Shown piece by piece: positions 26,325 through 35,726 of a stretch of 64,000 bases of DNA. Made by a program: the position numbers and the translations under genes. The notes below the pieces were generated by a model, which saw nothing but the letters and a program-made list of their open reading frames with translations, was not told the DNA's origin and searched no databases. Numbering within the stretch: the stretch's first letter is position 1; each line of letters starts with the position of its first letter. This stretch comes from Naasia lichenicola (GTDB lineage: Bacteria > Actinomycetota > Actinomycetes > Actinomycetales > Microbacteriaceae): assembly GCF_004801885.1 (NCBI RefSeq), contig NZ_SSSM01000001.1, positions 1 through 64,000 of the forward strand, written 5' to 3'.

Positions 26325-26545
26325 GAAGATGCCAACTGCTAGGACGCGGCCCGCCGCCAACACTCGAAGCGATCACGTCGCCCCCAATGCGCACCCGGCC
26401 CGAAGCCGGCGCGTCGCACTGCTACGACCACTACGGCGGTGGTGGAGCGCCTAGCGCCCGCGGAGGCCTGAACGTCGCATCCATCTCCCGGCTGATGTCT
26501 CCTGGATCTGCCCGACATTCGTGCCCTATGTGACGCGGCGTGCAG

Positions 26546-27418
26546 CTAGGAGACGACCGGTTGGTCCGAGGTCTCTGCGACGTTGGCGAGCAGCTGTAGC
26601 CGCTCGTGCGAGGGCGATCCGGGTTCTGCGGAGAATACGATCATCTGAAGCCCGCGGTCCGCCGAGACGTCCAGCGCTTGGAACGTGAGGTCGAGGTCGC
26701 CGACGACCGGATGGTGGACAGGCTTGAGGCCTATGCGGTGTTCACGCACATCGTGCGAACCCCACAGCTTCCGGAACAGGTCGCTGCGGGTGGACAGCTC
26801 GCCGACGAGGTCGCTGAGTTGTCGGTCGTAGGGGGATCGGCCGGCTTCAGCGCGCAGCACTGCAACGATCTGCCGGGTTTGCGCGTCCCAGTTCCGGTAG
26901 AAGGTCTGAGCGCGTTGGTCGAGAAAGATGAAGCGGGCCGCATTGGCCGGTTGCGGTGAGCCGTCGAGCATCTCTGAGAACAGTGCGGCACCCAGCCGGT
27001 TGGTGGCGACGGCGTCGAGACGGCCGTTCTGCACGAAGACCGGCACTGTCGACATCGCGTCGATGGTCTGCCTCAGGTCTGAGGTGAGTTGAGTCTTCCG
27101 GACAGTCTGTGCACGGCGCTGTGGATGGACGCCGTCGTTCGCCGCGCGGATCAACTGGTGCAGATGTGCGCGCTCGGCTTCGTCCAGTTGGAGCGCTCGG
27201 CTCACGCCGTCGATGACCGCTTCCGATACTCCAACAGCGTTGCCGCGCTCTAGGCGCTTGTAGTACTCCGCGCTCATCCCTGCGACGATGGCGACTTCCT
27301 CGCGCCGCAACCCGGGCACACGGCGACGGCCGCCGTAGTCGGGCAGACCCACCTGTGCGGGAGTGAGTTTCGCGCGCCGAGTGGTGAGGAACTGGCTGAT
27401 CGCGTCCGAGGTGTTCAT
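26546..27418 (-). CDS. MmyB-type helix-turn-helix regulator 1
   Basis: A 290-residue regulator with an N-terminal XRE helix-turn-helix (VPGLRREEVAIVAGMSAEYYKRLERG) and the C-terminal MmyB-like ligand-binding domain (PVFVQNGRLDAVATNRLGAALF..., NAARFIFLDQRAQTFYRNWD). These actinobacterial regulators often repress adjacent oxidoreductase genes. It is divergent from the frameshifted SDR gene. The start ATG at 27418 lies 7 nt after a TACTTT box, so the message may be leaderless, though GAAGGA could also serve as ribosome site. It is a paralogue of the regulator at 30438-31331, with the same promoter layout. Bases 26325-26545 before it hold no gene I can support. Confidence 0.9.
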   Translation of the reverse strand: MNTSDAISQFLTTRRAKLTPAQVGLPDYGGRRRVPGLRREEVAIVAGMSAEYYKRLERGNAVGVSEAVIDGVSRALQLDEAERAHLHQLIRAANDGVHPQRRAQTVRKTQLTSDLRQTIDAMSTVPVFVQNGRLDAVATNRLGAALFSEMLDGSPQPANAARFIFLDQRAQTFYRNWDAQTRQIVAVLRAEAGRSPYDRQLSDLVGELSTRSDLFRKLWGSHDVREHRIGLKPVHHPVVGDLDLTFQALDVSADRGLQMIVFSAEPGSPSHERLQLLANVAETSDQPVVS

Positions 27419-27456
27419 TCCTTCGAAAGTACGCCGCTGTAGCAGCGGTGAAGGGT

Positions 27457-27467
27457 CCCTGTCAGGG
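27457..27467. promoter_or_regulatory. Palindrome upstream of MmyB-type regulator 1
   Basis: CCCTGTCAGGG, extendable to a broader GGGTCCCTG/CAGGGCACCC arrangement, is centred 44 bp from the regulator ATG. The regulator at 30438-31331 has a related palindrome centred at exactly the same distance. It lies in the divergent promoter region with the SDR gene. Confidence 0.6.
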
Positions 27468-27563
27468 CACCCGTAGACAGGGCCACGCTAACCGGAGGGG
27501 ACAAGCGTTGACTCTCACCATCAGCCGCCGACCGGGCGGACTGTATGCGAGGAAGGCGTTGTC

Positions 27564-28402
27564 ATGGCAAGCAAGGTGTGGTTCATCACCGGAGCGGGAC
27601 GAGGGCTTGGCGTCGACATCGCCCGATCCGCGCTCGCAGCTGGACAGTCGGTTGTCGCCACCGGCCGAGACGCCGCCCGCGTGGAGACCGCGATCGGAGC
27701 GCATCAGAACCTCCTCACCGTCGCACTGGACATCACCGACCCCGCGGCGGCGGAGGATGCTGCCGCAGCAGCGGTGGACCGCTTCGGCCGGATCGATGTG
27801 CTCGTCAACAACGCGGGCAACTTCTATGCCGGCGCCTTCGAGACCATCAGCCCCGACCAGTTCCGCGCTCAGATGGAGACCAACTTCTTCGGCCCGCTGA
27901 ACGTCACACGCGCCATCCTCCCGTCATGCGCGACCAGCGCTCCGGGAAGGTGATCACTGTGACCTCGACGGCGGGGCTCGTTGGTGGTGAATTCACCTCG
28001 GCCTATGCGGCGTCCAAGTTCGCCCTCGAAGGGTGGATGGAATCGCTCCGCTTCGACGTCGAGCCGTTCGGGATCGCGACCATGGCGGTCGAGCCGGGCT
28101 TCTTCCGTACCGAGCTCCTAGTCGAGGGTGCCTCCACGATCTGGCCCGAGCTCGACATCCCCGACTACGCCGAGCGCACGGCGCGGACCATAGAAATCTG
28201 GAAGGGGATGAACGGCCAGCAAGGCGGTGACCCCCGCAAGCTCGGTCAGGCCATCGTCACTGTCTCCGACATCGAGCCGTTGCCGCTGCGCTTCATTGCC
28301 GGCGCCGACGCCATGGGCGCAGTCGAGCAGAACCTCACCACCATCCAGAAGCAGATCGACGCGAACCGCGAGCTGTCCGCATCCCTCTCCCACGACGCCT
28401 GA
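27564..28402 (+). pseudogene. SDR oxidoreductase interrupted by a frameshift
   Basis: Together the two frames give a full-length short-chain dehydrogenase. The first part (to 27953) has the cofactor motif TGAGRGLG and NNAG. The second, in the +1 frame from about 27920, has the active-site YAASK with Ser further upstream and continues to DELSASLSHDA-like C-terminus at 28402. The break is near 27918-27924, where ATCCTCCCG precedes TCATGCGC; one missing C would restore ILPVMRDQRSGKVI. The intact paralogue at 32203-33036 confirms the expected sequence. It is either a real one-base deletion or a sequencing error in a C-run. It begins with an ATG and is divergent from the regulator. Confidence 0.85.
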
Positions 28403-28425
28403 ACTACCTGCGAAAGGACATCACG

Positions 28426-29786
<1,361 letters not shown>

Positions 29787-30146
29787 ATGACCAACCCCAA
29801 GACCGTTGTGCACATCTTTCACGATGACCCCGACTCGCTCCGTACAGGTACCCGCGCCGCGCAACGCATCCACGAAGTCGCGCATGAGCGTGGCGTCGAC
29901 ATAGAGGTCTTCTGCTTCGGGCCGGCGCAACGTCAGCTCACGGGCACCGACGACGAAACAACCGCGGTCTTCAACGCTCAGATCGACGCGCTCATCGCCG
30001 ATGGCGTACGAGTGGGAGCGTGCGTGAACTCCGCCCAAGCGGACGGAGCCGAGGACGCGTTGCTGGCCCGCGGGCTGCTCTTGAGCGTCGCCCGTGACGA
30101 GTTCGTCCGGTTCACTCTTGAGAGCGCCACAGTCATCGCGTTCTGA
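29787..30146 (+). CDS. DsrE-family small protein
   Basis: A 119-residue DsrE/DsrF-like protein: KTVVHIFHDDPDSLRTGTRAAQRIHE, then DIEVFCFGPAQRQLTG and a helix-strand end KVGACVNSAQADG-like (here RVGACVNSAQADGAEDALLARG). DsrE-like proteins have a Rossmann-like fold and act in sulfur relay or of unknown function. The single central Cys (VGACVNS) is at the position often conserved in the family. It has an AGAAGGAG ribosome site. It is flanked by two copies of a hairpin repeat, which is unusual for a lone gene. Confidence 0.8.
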   Translation: MTNPKTVVHIFHDDPDSLRTGTRAAQRIHEVAHERGVDIEVFCFGPAQRQLTGTDDETTAVFNAQIDALIADGVRVGACVNSAQADGAEDALLARGLLLSVARDEFVRFTLESATVIAF

Positions 30147-30286
30147 CCGTCCGCACTACGGAGCCCCGTCGCACGTTCAGGCCATCGGCCGTGGATCATT
30201 CGGCAGCGCCCGATATTCCCGCCAAGCTGCCAACCGCTCCGCCCGACCGCCCTGCGGGTGCTCGGCGTGCCAGGCCCGCGTGAACG

Positions 30287-30348
30287 CGGGCCAGCGCTAC
30301 CGCACGCGGATGTCCCGCAGGCGGGACGGGAACGGCTAGCGCCGTGTC
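30287..30348. repeat. REP-like hairpin repeat, copy B
   Basis: Second copy of the element at 29531-29595, with identical GTCCCGC-AG-GCGGGAC core and shared outer sequence. It lies downstream of the DsrE-like gene and before the end of the MmyB-type regulator 2 gene. Bases 30147-30286 and 30349-30437 contain no gene I can support. Confidence 0.8.
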
Positions 30349-30437
30349 CGTCGCGGTGTCCCGGCGGCCCTCTGCTCGTGTCCGGTCGTATCTACCGATG
30401 TCCTGGCGGCGATGTCTCGGGCAGTGTCCTGGCGAGG

Positions 30438-31331
30438 CTAGCTGTCCTGTGCCATCCGCGCGGACGTCGTGTCGGTGTTGCTGGCGGTGACCGGTGTGAT
30501 GGTCCAGCTGGCGAGGAGCTTGAGTGCTTGGGCCGAGGTGGAGTGGGGTTCGGCGGTGTAGGTGACGAGGTTCTGTTCGAGGTCGTCGCCGACATACAGG
30601 GATTCGAAGCCGACGGTGATCTCGCCGACGATGGGGTGGTTGAAGTGCTTGGTGCCGGTGGTGTGCCGACGGACGTTGTGATCGGCCCACCATGCGCGGA
30701 AGTGCGGGCTGCGGACGGACAGCTCGCCGATGAGTTCGTTGAGCTGCCGGTCGTCTGGATGCCGTCCCGCCGAGTACCGCAGCATCCCGACGCAGTCCCG
30801 GCCGGAGCGTTCCCAGTTCTGGAACAGTTCCGGGGCCTGCGGGTCGAGGAAGACGAACCGGGCCATGTTCCTCGGCCGTCCCGGCTCCTGACCGAATCCG
30901 AGGTAGAGGGCTTCGCCGAGCGGGTTGGTGGCGAGGATGTCCATGCGTCGGCCCTGGATCATCGCCGGGACATCACTCATAGCGTCCAGCAACCTGAGCA
31001 GCCCAGGTCGGACTCGTTGGGTCGGCGTCGCTGGTCGGGTGCCGATGCGGGTCGGGGAGGGCTTGGCGATGTCGAACAGGTGCGCCCGTTCGGTGTCGTC
31101 CAGTTGGAGGGCGCGGGCGATGGCGTCGAGGACGGATTCGGTGACGCCGGTGGTGCGGCCCCGTTCGAGGCGGGTGTAGTAGTCGGCGCTGACCCCGGCC
31201 AGCTGCGCGACCTCTTCGCGGCGCAGCCCGGCGACTCGTCGGGTGCCGTAGCTGACGATGCCGGCCTGCTCAGGTGTCAGCCGGGCGCGGCGTGTGGCGA
31301 GGAACTCCCGCACCTCATCCCGCTTCTCCAT
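30438..31331 (-). CDS. MmyB-type helix-turn-helix regulator 2
   Basis: A 297-residue paralogue of the regulator at 26546-27418. It has the same N-terminal XRE helix-turn-helix (VAGLRREEVAQLAGVSADYYTRLERG) and MmyB-like domain (PAMIQGRRMDILATNPLGEALY, NMARFVFLDPQAPELFQNWE). The ATG at 31331 lies 7 nt after TACCGT; the longer frame to 31352 would start inside that promoter. It is divergent from the EthD-like and SDR genes, which it probably controls. Confidence 0.9.
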   Translation of the reverse strand: MEKRDEVREFLATRRARLTPEQAGIVSYGTRRVAGLRREEVAQLAGVSADYYTRLERGRTTGVTESVLDAIARALQLDDTERAHLFDIAKPSPTRIGTRPATPTQRVRPGLLRLLDAMSDVPAMIQGRRMDILATNPLGEALYLGFGQEPGRPRNMARFVFLDPQAPELFQNWERSGRDCVGMLRYSAGRHPDDRQLNELIGELSVRSPHFRAWWADHNVRRHTTGTKHFNHPIVGEITVGFESLYVGDDLEQNLVTYTAEPHSTSAQALKLLASWTITPVTASNTDTTSARMAQDS

Positions 31332-31367
31332 GCCATCAACGGTACGCCGCACCCACCGCGGTTGAGG

Positions 31368-31382
31368 GGGTCTGTCAGACCC
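31368..31382. promoter_or_regulatory. Palindrome upstream of MmyB-type regulator 2
   Basis: GGGTCTG-T-CAGACCC is a perfect 15-bp palindrome centred 44 bp from the regulator start, the same distance as the related palindrome of regulator 1. It sits about 90-100 bp from the start of the divergent EthD-like gene. Confidence 0.65.
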
Positions 31383-31471
31383 TGGGTGACCTGAGCACTG
31401 GTACGCCCACAGGTGCGGTCGTGGAATGGGAGGGCGGTCGACGCTACCGGTCGGCCAGAAGGAGCCCCGCA

Positions 31472-32158
31472 GTGATCAAGTTCTTCGCCCTCATCCCGCG
31501 CCAGGAGTCCGTCCCGGTGCAGGAGTTCCACGACCACTGGCGCCACCCGCACGCCAGCATGGGCCGACCCATCCCGAGCATGGTCAGCTACGTCCAGTCC
31601 CACCACATCCCCTCCGACCTGTTCGGGCAGGACCAGACTCGGTACGAAGGCATCGCCGAGACCGAGTTCGACACGCTCGACGACGCGTTGGCGTTCGGCA
31701 GCGAGCCGCAGTACGTCGACTTCGTCCAGCCCGACGAGCCGAACTTCGTCGGCGAAGGCCTGGAATGGCTCTACTCCAAGCCCGAGGTGATCGTCCCGCG
31801 CAAGCGCGCCCAGGACGGCGCCTCCTACGCCGACGTCATCTGGTCACCGCTGGACCGGCCGTTCTCGATCAAGATGCTCCAGTTCATCCACCGCGACGGC
31901 AACCCCGACTGGGCAGAGGAGGATGACGCGGAACTTGGCAACCGGATCGGTGCGTTCCGGCACGTCCGCGACCACGTCTCCGCAGAAGCGCACCCGGACG
32001 GTGCGACATGGCTCGGCGCCCGGGAACTGTGGTGGCCCACCCTCACCGCATTCCGCACCGGAGTTGCCGCCAACCGGGCCGCATTCGACGAGCTCATCGC
32101 ACGCGGCGGAGCAGGCGCGCTCAGCCTCCTCGTGCAGTCCGAGCGCTACCTGCGCTGA
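31472..32158 (+). CDS. EthD-domain protein
   Basis: A 228-residue protein of the EthD/dimeric alpha-beta barrel type: VIKFFALIPRQESVPVQEFHDHWRHPHA is the family N-terminus with its typical HWRxPHA segment, and a second ferredoxin-like half (FSIKMLQFIHRDG) follows at about residue 130. Members help degrade small ketones, ethers or polyketides. The GTG at 31472 has an AGAAGGAG site 7 nt upstream. It forms a unit with the SDR gene 44 bp downstream. Confidence 0.83.
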   Translation: MIKFFALIPRQESVPVQEFHDHWRHPHASMGRPIPSMVSYVQSHHIPSDLFGQDQTRYEGIAETEFDTLDDALAFGSEPQYVDFVQPDEPNFVGEGLEWLYSKPEVIVPRKRAQDGASYADVIWSPLDRPFSIKMLQFIHRDGNPDWAEEDDAELGNRIGAFRHVRDHVSAEAHPDGATWLGARELWWPTLTAFRTGVAANRAAFDELIARGGAGALSLLVQSERYLR

Positions 32159-32202
32159 TACCCGACTCTCTGACCCACCGAAGCACCTTCGAAAGGAACA
32201 CC

Positions 32203-33036
32203 ATGCCTGAGCAGAAGACCTGGTTCATCACCGGCGCGAACCGCGGCCTCGGCGCCGCCATCGCCACCGCAGCACTCAACGCCGGCCACCGCGTCGCAGC
32301 CACCGCCCGCAACCCCGAAACCGTCACCGCCGCCCTCGGCGATTCACCGAACCTCCTCGCCCTGCCGCTCGACATCACCGACGACGCACAGGCGGACGCC
32401 GCAGTCGCAGCCGCTGTCGACCGGTTCGGGAGCATCGACGTGCTGGTCAACAACGCCGGCTACGGCCAGCTCGGAGTGTTCGAGGAGACCTCGATGAGCC
32501 TGATCCGCAAGCAGTTCGACACCAACACCTTCGGCACCATGAACATCACCCGCGCAGCGCTCCCAACCATGCGCGCACAGGGCGCCGGGCACATCTTCAC
32601 CATCACCTCCATCTCCGGCACCGTCGGAGTGGTCGGCAGCGGCACCTACAGCGCGTCCAAGTTCGCCGTCGAAGGGTGGATGGAATCCCTCGCCCTCGAA
32701 CTGGCACCGTTCGGCATCTCCGCCACAATCGTCGAACCCGGCTACTTCAAGACCGACTTCCTCGACACCAGCTCCGTCGCCTACGGAGATATCGTGGTCG
32801 ACGCCTACGCCGAGGAATCAGCCCAGTTCCGCCGCTCACAGGACGAGATGAACCACCAGCAGGTCGGCGACCCAGCCAAGCTCGCCGCCGCGCTGCTCAC
32901 CCTTGCCGAAATCGACACCCCGCCGTTGCGCTTCACCGCTGGAGCTGACGCCGTCCACGTCGTCGGCGAGATCGTCCTGCCCAAGCGGCAGAGCGACCTC
33001 GACACCTGGCGCGACCTGTCAAGCTCCCTCGCATGA
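32203..33036 (+). CDS. SDR-family oxidoreductase
   Basis: A 277-residue short-chain dehydrogenase. The cofactor motif TGANRGLG (residues ~10-17), NNAG, and the active-site set Ser (TSISG) with YSASK are all present. The C-terminal half is like the group often named SDR family NAD(P)-dependent with a long variable tail. It is the intact paralogue of the frameshifted SDR at 27564-28402. RBS is GAAAGGA. Its stop is followed within 10 bp by an integrase remnant, which suggests an insertion boundary. Confidence 0.93.
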   Translation: MPEQKTWFITGANRGLGAAIATAALNAGHRVAATARNPETVTAALGDSPNLLALPLDITDDAQADAAVAAAVDRFGSIDVLVNNAGYGQLGVFEETSMSLIRKQFDTNTFGTMNITRAALPTMRAQGAGHIFTITSISGTVGVVGSGTYSASKFAVEGWMESLALELAPFGISATIVEPGYFKTDFLDTSSVAYGDIVVDAYAEESAQFRRSQDEMNHQQVGDPAKLAAALLTLAEIDTPPLRFTAGADAVHVVGEIVLPKRQSDLDTWRDLSSSLA

Positions 33037-33043
33037 CCGCCAG

Positions 33044-33535
33044 GCAAAAGGTCTTCGCCCACAGGACATCAATCTCGAACGACGGAGAATCTCCGTTGTT
33101 CAGAACGCCGTCTTGGTCAAGGGCGAGGTGATCATCGGCACGCCGAAGACGCACAAGCGTCGTTTCGTGCCATTTCCGGCCTTCCTTGTGCCGGCACTCG
33201 CTGCAGCGCTGGCAGGGCGCGAAGGTGAGGACTTCGTTTCGCCGGTTTGAGAGGCAGGCCGCGCATCACGCCCTCGGCTCAACCGCACTCTTGGTACAAC
33301 CGTTCGCTGGCTGCGGCGGGGCTCCCGGGAATGACCATTCACGATCCGCGATACACGGCCGCTTCACTCGCGATCGCGGCTGGCGCGAACGTCAAACGGT
33401 GCAAAAGATGCTCGGTCATGCGTCCGCAGCGATGACGCTGGACGTCTAGGCAGACCTCTTTGACGACGATCTTGACGCGGCTGCGACCCGTCTCGATCAG
33501 GCGGCTCGTTCTGCAAGTGTGGTGAAGATGTGGTC
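33044..33535 (+). pseudogene. Tyrosine-recombinase (phage integrase) 3' remnant
   Basis: Pieces of the catalytic half of a tyrosine integrase are seen in several frames: PQDINLERRRISVVQNAVLVKGEVIIG-like at 33060, then TPKTHKRRFVPFP, then a stop at 33248. In another frame TIHDPRYTAASLAIAAGANVK (degraded HxLRHTAAS box) runs to about 33400, then after a further shift QKMLGHASAAMTLDV at 33400-33448. The catalytic Tyr codon that should follow is TAG, and ADLFDDDLDAAATRL reads on beyond it. At least two frameshifts and one stop show that it is dead. It points toward the tRNA fragment at 33604. Confidence 0.85.
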
Positions 33536-33603
33536 AGACGGAGGTTCGGGACCCTCAGAAAAGTTGCTCAAAGGCCTTCAGATCCGCATGATTGCGGGCT
33601 TGT

Positions 33604-33653
33604 AGGGCGGACGGGACTTGAACCCGTGACCGATGGATTATGAGTCCAGTGCT
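33604..33653 (-). other. tRNA(CAU) 3' fragment, probable attachment site
   Basis: On the minus strand this reads as the 3' part of a tRNA: D-stem end GAGC, anticodon arm CTGGA-CTCATAA-TCCAT with anticodon CAU, variable loop, T-arm ACGGG-TTCAAGT-CCCGT and acceptor strand CCGCCCT. The 5' third is absent. A partial tRNA next to a dead integrase is the expected leftover of integration at a tRNA gene. It is not a functional tRNA. Confidence 0.75.
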
Positions 33654-33832
33654 CGAGTCGGCTGATCAGAGGCGTCTTTTTCAATTACAGAAGCCCGGAA
33701 TTACGCGGAAGTTGAGCTCCCTCGATGTGCCTGAATCACCCTTGTTTTCCGCGAAGTGTTGTCAAATTGTTGTCACGGATCGAGTCCTGGACTGTGATGT
33801 TGTAAGGCGTTCGTGGAGACACCGTCAGCGAG

Positions 33833-34129
33833 TCAGCTGGCAACGAGCGGCTTTATCCGCTCGAGCTCGGCCTGGTGCAGTTCGCGCTGGACTTCGAGGT
33901 CGTAGTGCGACTGCAGATTCATCCAGAAGCGTTCGGAGGTACCAAGCGCCTTCGAGAGACGTAGCGCGGTATCCGGGCTGACGTTTCGCGTGCCGCGGAT
34001 GATTTCCCCGATGCGAGTCGCGGGCACATCGATCGTCTTCGCGAGCCGGTACTTGGTGATGCCAAGGGGACCAAGGAACTCCTCGGCGAGAATCTCGCCG
34101 GGGTGGATCGGTGCGTGTGCGGTGTCCAT
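33833..34129 (-). CDS. higA: HigA-type antitoxin, copy 1
   Basis: A 98-residue XRE-type antitoxin: MDTAHAPIHPGEILAEEFL is the HigA family N-terminus, followed by a helix-turn-helix GITKYRLAKTIDVPATRIGEIIRG and the NVSPDTALRLSKALG segment. It should bind and neutralise the toxin and repress the promoter. The toxin gene lies upstream on the same strand (toxin first, as in classical higBA). A second copy is at 44365-44682 and differs in its last codons, where this copy ends after VAS. Confidence 0.92.
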   Translation of the reverse strand: MDTAHAPIHPGEILAEEFLGPLGITKYRLAKTIDVPATRIGEIIRGTRNVSPDTALRLSKALGTSERFWMNLQSHYDLEVQRELHQAELERIKPLVAS

Positions 34130-34478
34130 GGCCTTCTTTCTGCGGTTGCCTCGACTAGTGATAGTCGACGAGTTCGACATTCTCGGCTCCTGCTTCTGTC
34201 CAGATGAAGCAGATGCGCCACTGGTCATTCACGCGGATGCTGTGCTGACCGGAGCGGTCGCCTTTGAGCTGCTCAAGTCGATTGCCGGGCGGAATCCGGA
34301 GATCCTGCAGGTTCTCAGCGGCGTCGAGAAGAAGCAGCTTCCGGTTGGCGCCGCGTTGGAGTTCAGGGCTCAGGGCGGCGATCCGTTGACGCAACCAGAT
34401 CCGCTCGGTGTCGCGGTCAGCGAATGAGCGGATCACGACGGTCATAGTACCGCACGCCGTTATTACTGTCCAGCGTAA
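33838..34478. repeat. higBA cassette direct repeat, copy 1
   Basis: 641 bp that recur at 44391-45031 in the same orientation, without length change and with roughly 15 to 20 base differences seen by eye. The unit includes both genes and about 33 bp upstream of the toxin start; similarity stops at the common end CTGTCCAGCG. Confidence 0.85.
34155..34445 (-). CDS. higB: HigB-type toxin, copy 1
   Basis: A 96-residue RelE/HigB superfamily mRNA interferase: MTVVIRSFADRDTERIW at the start, then RKLLLLDAAENLQDLRIPPGNRLEQLKG, and the C-terminal GQHSIRVNDQWRICFIW with conserved Arg residues of the active site. HigB cleaves mRNA on the ribosome and is held by HigA. The two genes are separated by 25 bp. 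Located beside a dead integrase and a tRNA fragment, the cassette probably arrived with an accessory element. Confidence 0.92.
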   Translation of the reverse strand: MTVVIRSFADRDTERIWLRQRIAALSPELQRGANRKLLLLDAAENLQDLRIPPGNRLEQLKGDRSGQHSIRVNDQWRICFIWTEAGAENVELVDYH

Positions 34479-34570
34479 CTACATCGGGTCGTTTCTCCCG
34501 GTCGCCACCCCATAACAGGCGCGTCCTTGCTGAAGTCTTCGTCTGTCCCCGGTCACTCGGCGTCTGGACG

Positions 34571-35419
34571 TCAGGATGCGACGGCGGTGGATGTGGACGG
34601 TTGGAGAGCGGCCTTCCTGCCCACCCCACTGGCCCGGAGGAAAAGCGTGAGTACGATGCCGAGGTAGGCGCCCCAGCCGACCGTCTGCAACCACGTCGGC
34701 TCCGCATTGAAGTTGAAGATGCCGGAGAGCAGACTGCCATACCAGCTGGTGGGTGGGATGACACCGGCGACGCTGAACGCGGCTTGGCCGTTGCCCGGCA
34801 CGAGTCCTGCGCCCTGGAGCTCGCCCAGGCCGTAGGACAGCACGCCCGCTGCGACGAGCACCAGGAAGAGTCCAGTCCAGAAGAAGAATCGGCGCAGATC
34901 GATCCGCATCGCACCGCGGTAGATCAGATAGGCGAGTGCGGCTGCGACGGCCAGCCCGCCGATGGCGCCGGCGGTGCCGAGCAGGGTGTTGGTCTCCGAT
35001 TTCGCTGCCGCCCAGAGGAACAGAGCAGTCTCGATGCTCTCGCGACCGACAGCGACCACGCCGAGTAAGACCAGCCCGCGTGCGTCGCCACTGAGGGCCT
35101 TATCCAGCGCCCCGTGCAGTTCGCCCTTGAGCTCACGGGCGTTGCGAGCCATCCAGAAGATCATCCAGGTGACGAGGCCAACGGCGAGCACCGAGAGAAC
35201 TCCGCCGATACCCTCCTGACCTTGAGAGCTCAATCCGTACGGGCCCCAGGTGAGGATCGCGCCGACCGCGAGGGCGAGCGCGATGGCGATCCCGATACCC
35301 AGCCAGAGCTTCGGCAGCACATCCCGCCGGGAGACCCGATTGATGTAGGCGATGAGGATGCCGACGACGAGGCCGATCTCGAGGCCCTCACGGAGGCCGA
35401 TGAGGAAGTTGGCGAGCAC
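34571..35419 (-). CDS. efeU: FTR1-family iron permease (EfeU-like)
   Basis: A 282-residue membrane protein with seven predicted helices. It has two REGLE-type motifs for iron translocation: LREGLE near residue 9 and GRESIETALFLWAA near 145. The EfeU/FTR1 fold is expected. The GTG at 35419 starts VLANFLIGLREGLE; the longer frame to 35467 would run through the metal-regulator box. No EfeO or EfeB gene follows, though a DyP peroxidase gene lies at 48 kb. A DtxR/IdeR-type box at 35444-35462 indicates repression under iron-replete conditions. Confidence 0.9.
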   Translation of the reverse strand: MLANFLIGLREGLEIGLVVGILIAYINRVSRRDVLPKLWLGIGIAIALALAVGAILTWGPYGLSSQGQEGIGGVLSVLAVGLVTWMIFWMARNARELKGELHGALDKALSGDARGLVLLGVVAVGRESIETALFLWAAAKSETNTLLGTAGAIGGLAVAAALAYLIYRGAMRIDLRRFFFWTGLFLVLVAAGVLSYGLGELQGAGLVPGNGQAAFSVAGVIPPTSWYGSLLSGIFNFNAEPTWLQTVGWGAYLGIVLTLFLRASGVGRKAALQPSTSTAVAS

Positions 35420-35443
35420 GGTTGTCCTTCGTCGGGCGGCGGG

Positions 35444-35462
35444 TTGGTAAGGCGAACCTAAC
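35444..35462. promoter_or_regulatory. DtxR/IdeR-type iron box upstream of iron permease
   Basis: TTGGTAAGGCGAACCTAAC, reading GTTAGGTTCGCCTTACCAA on the minus strand, matches the 19-bp DtxR/IdeR pattern TTAGGTTAGNCTAACCTAA at most positions. It lies 25 bp upstream of the GTG start. The rest of 35463-35726, before the PAP2 start, holds no gene; it includes GTGAG-TACT-CTCAC at 35638-35651. Confidence 0.75.
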
Positions 35463-35726
35463 CGCAATCAGTGACCCCCGATCGTCGATCCCGGCGTTCA
35501 TGAAAGTTCCCTCAGATTCCACCGTCGGTTCGCAGACCTCGTCGACGGCGGCGGAGCACGGGCGCCCGCTGGGCCGTCGTCGGTATGCGTGGGAACGCCG
35601 CGATCACTCCGGAGTCTCGACGCCGACGGCGCATCTTGTGAGTACTCTCACCCCCAACGAGTGTTGGTCTCATGGGCCTGTCGAGCTCGCTTCATAGCGT
35701 TGCTGTCCATCGAAAGGACACGACGT

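Noticed and set aside
26325-26545. Small gene in the gap after the GH3 gene
   Set aside because: Open frames here are shadows or lack start signals; the only reading (SISRLMSPGS) shows no family.
33604-33653. Complete tRNA gene
   Set aside because: The 5' acceptor strand and D-arm are missing and the anticodon stem has a mismatch; only the 3' part is recognisable.
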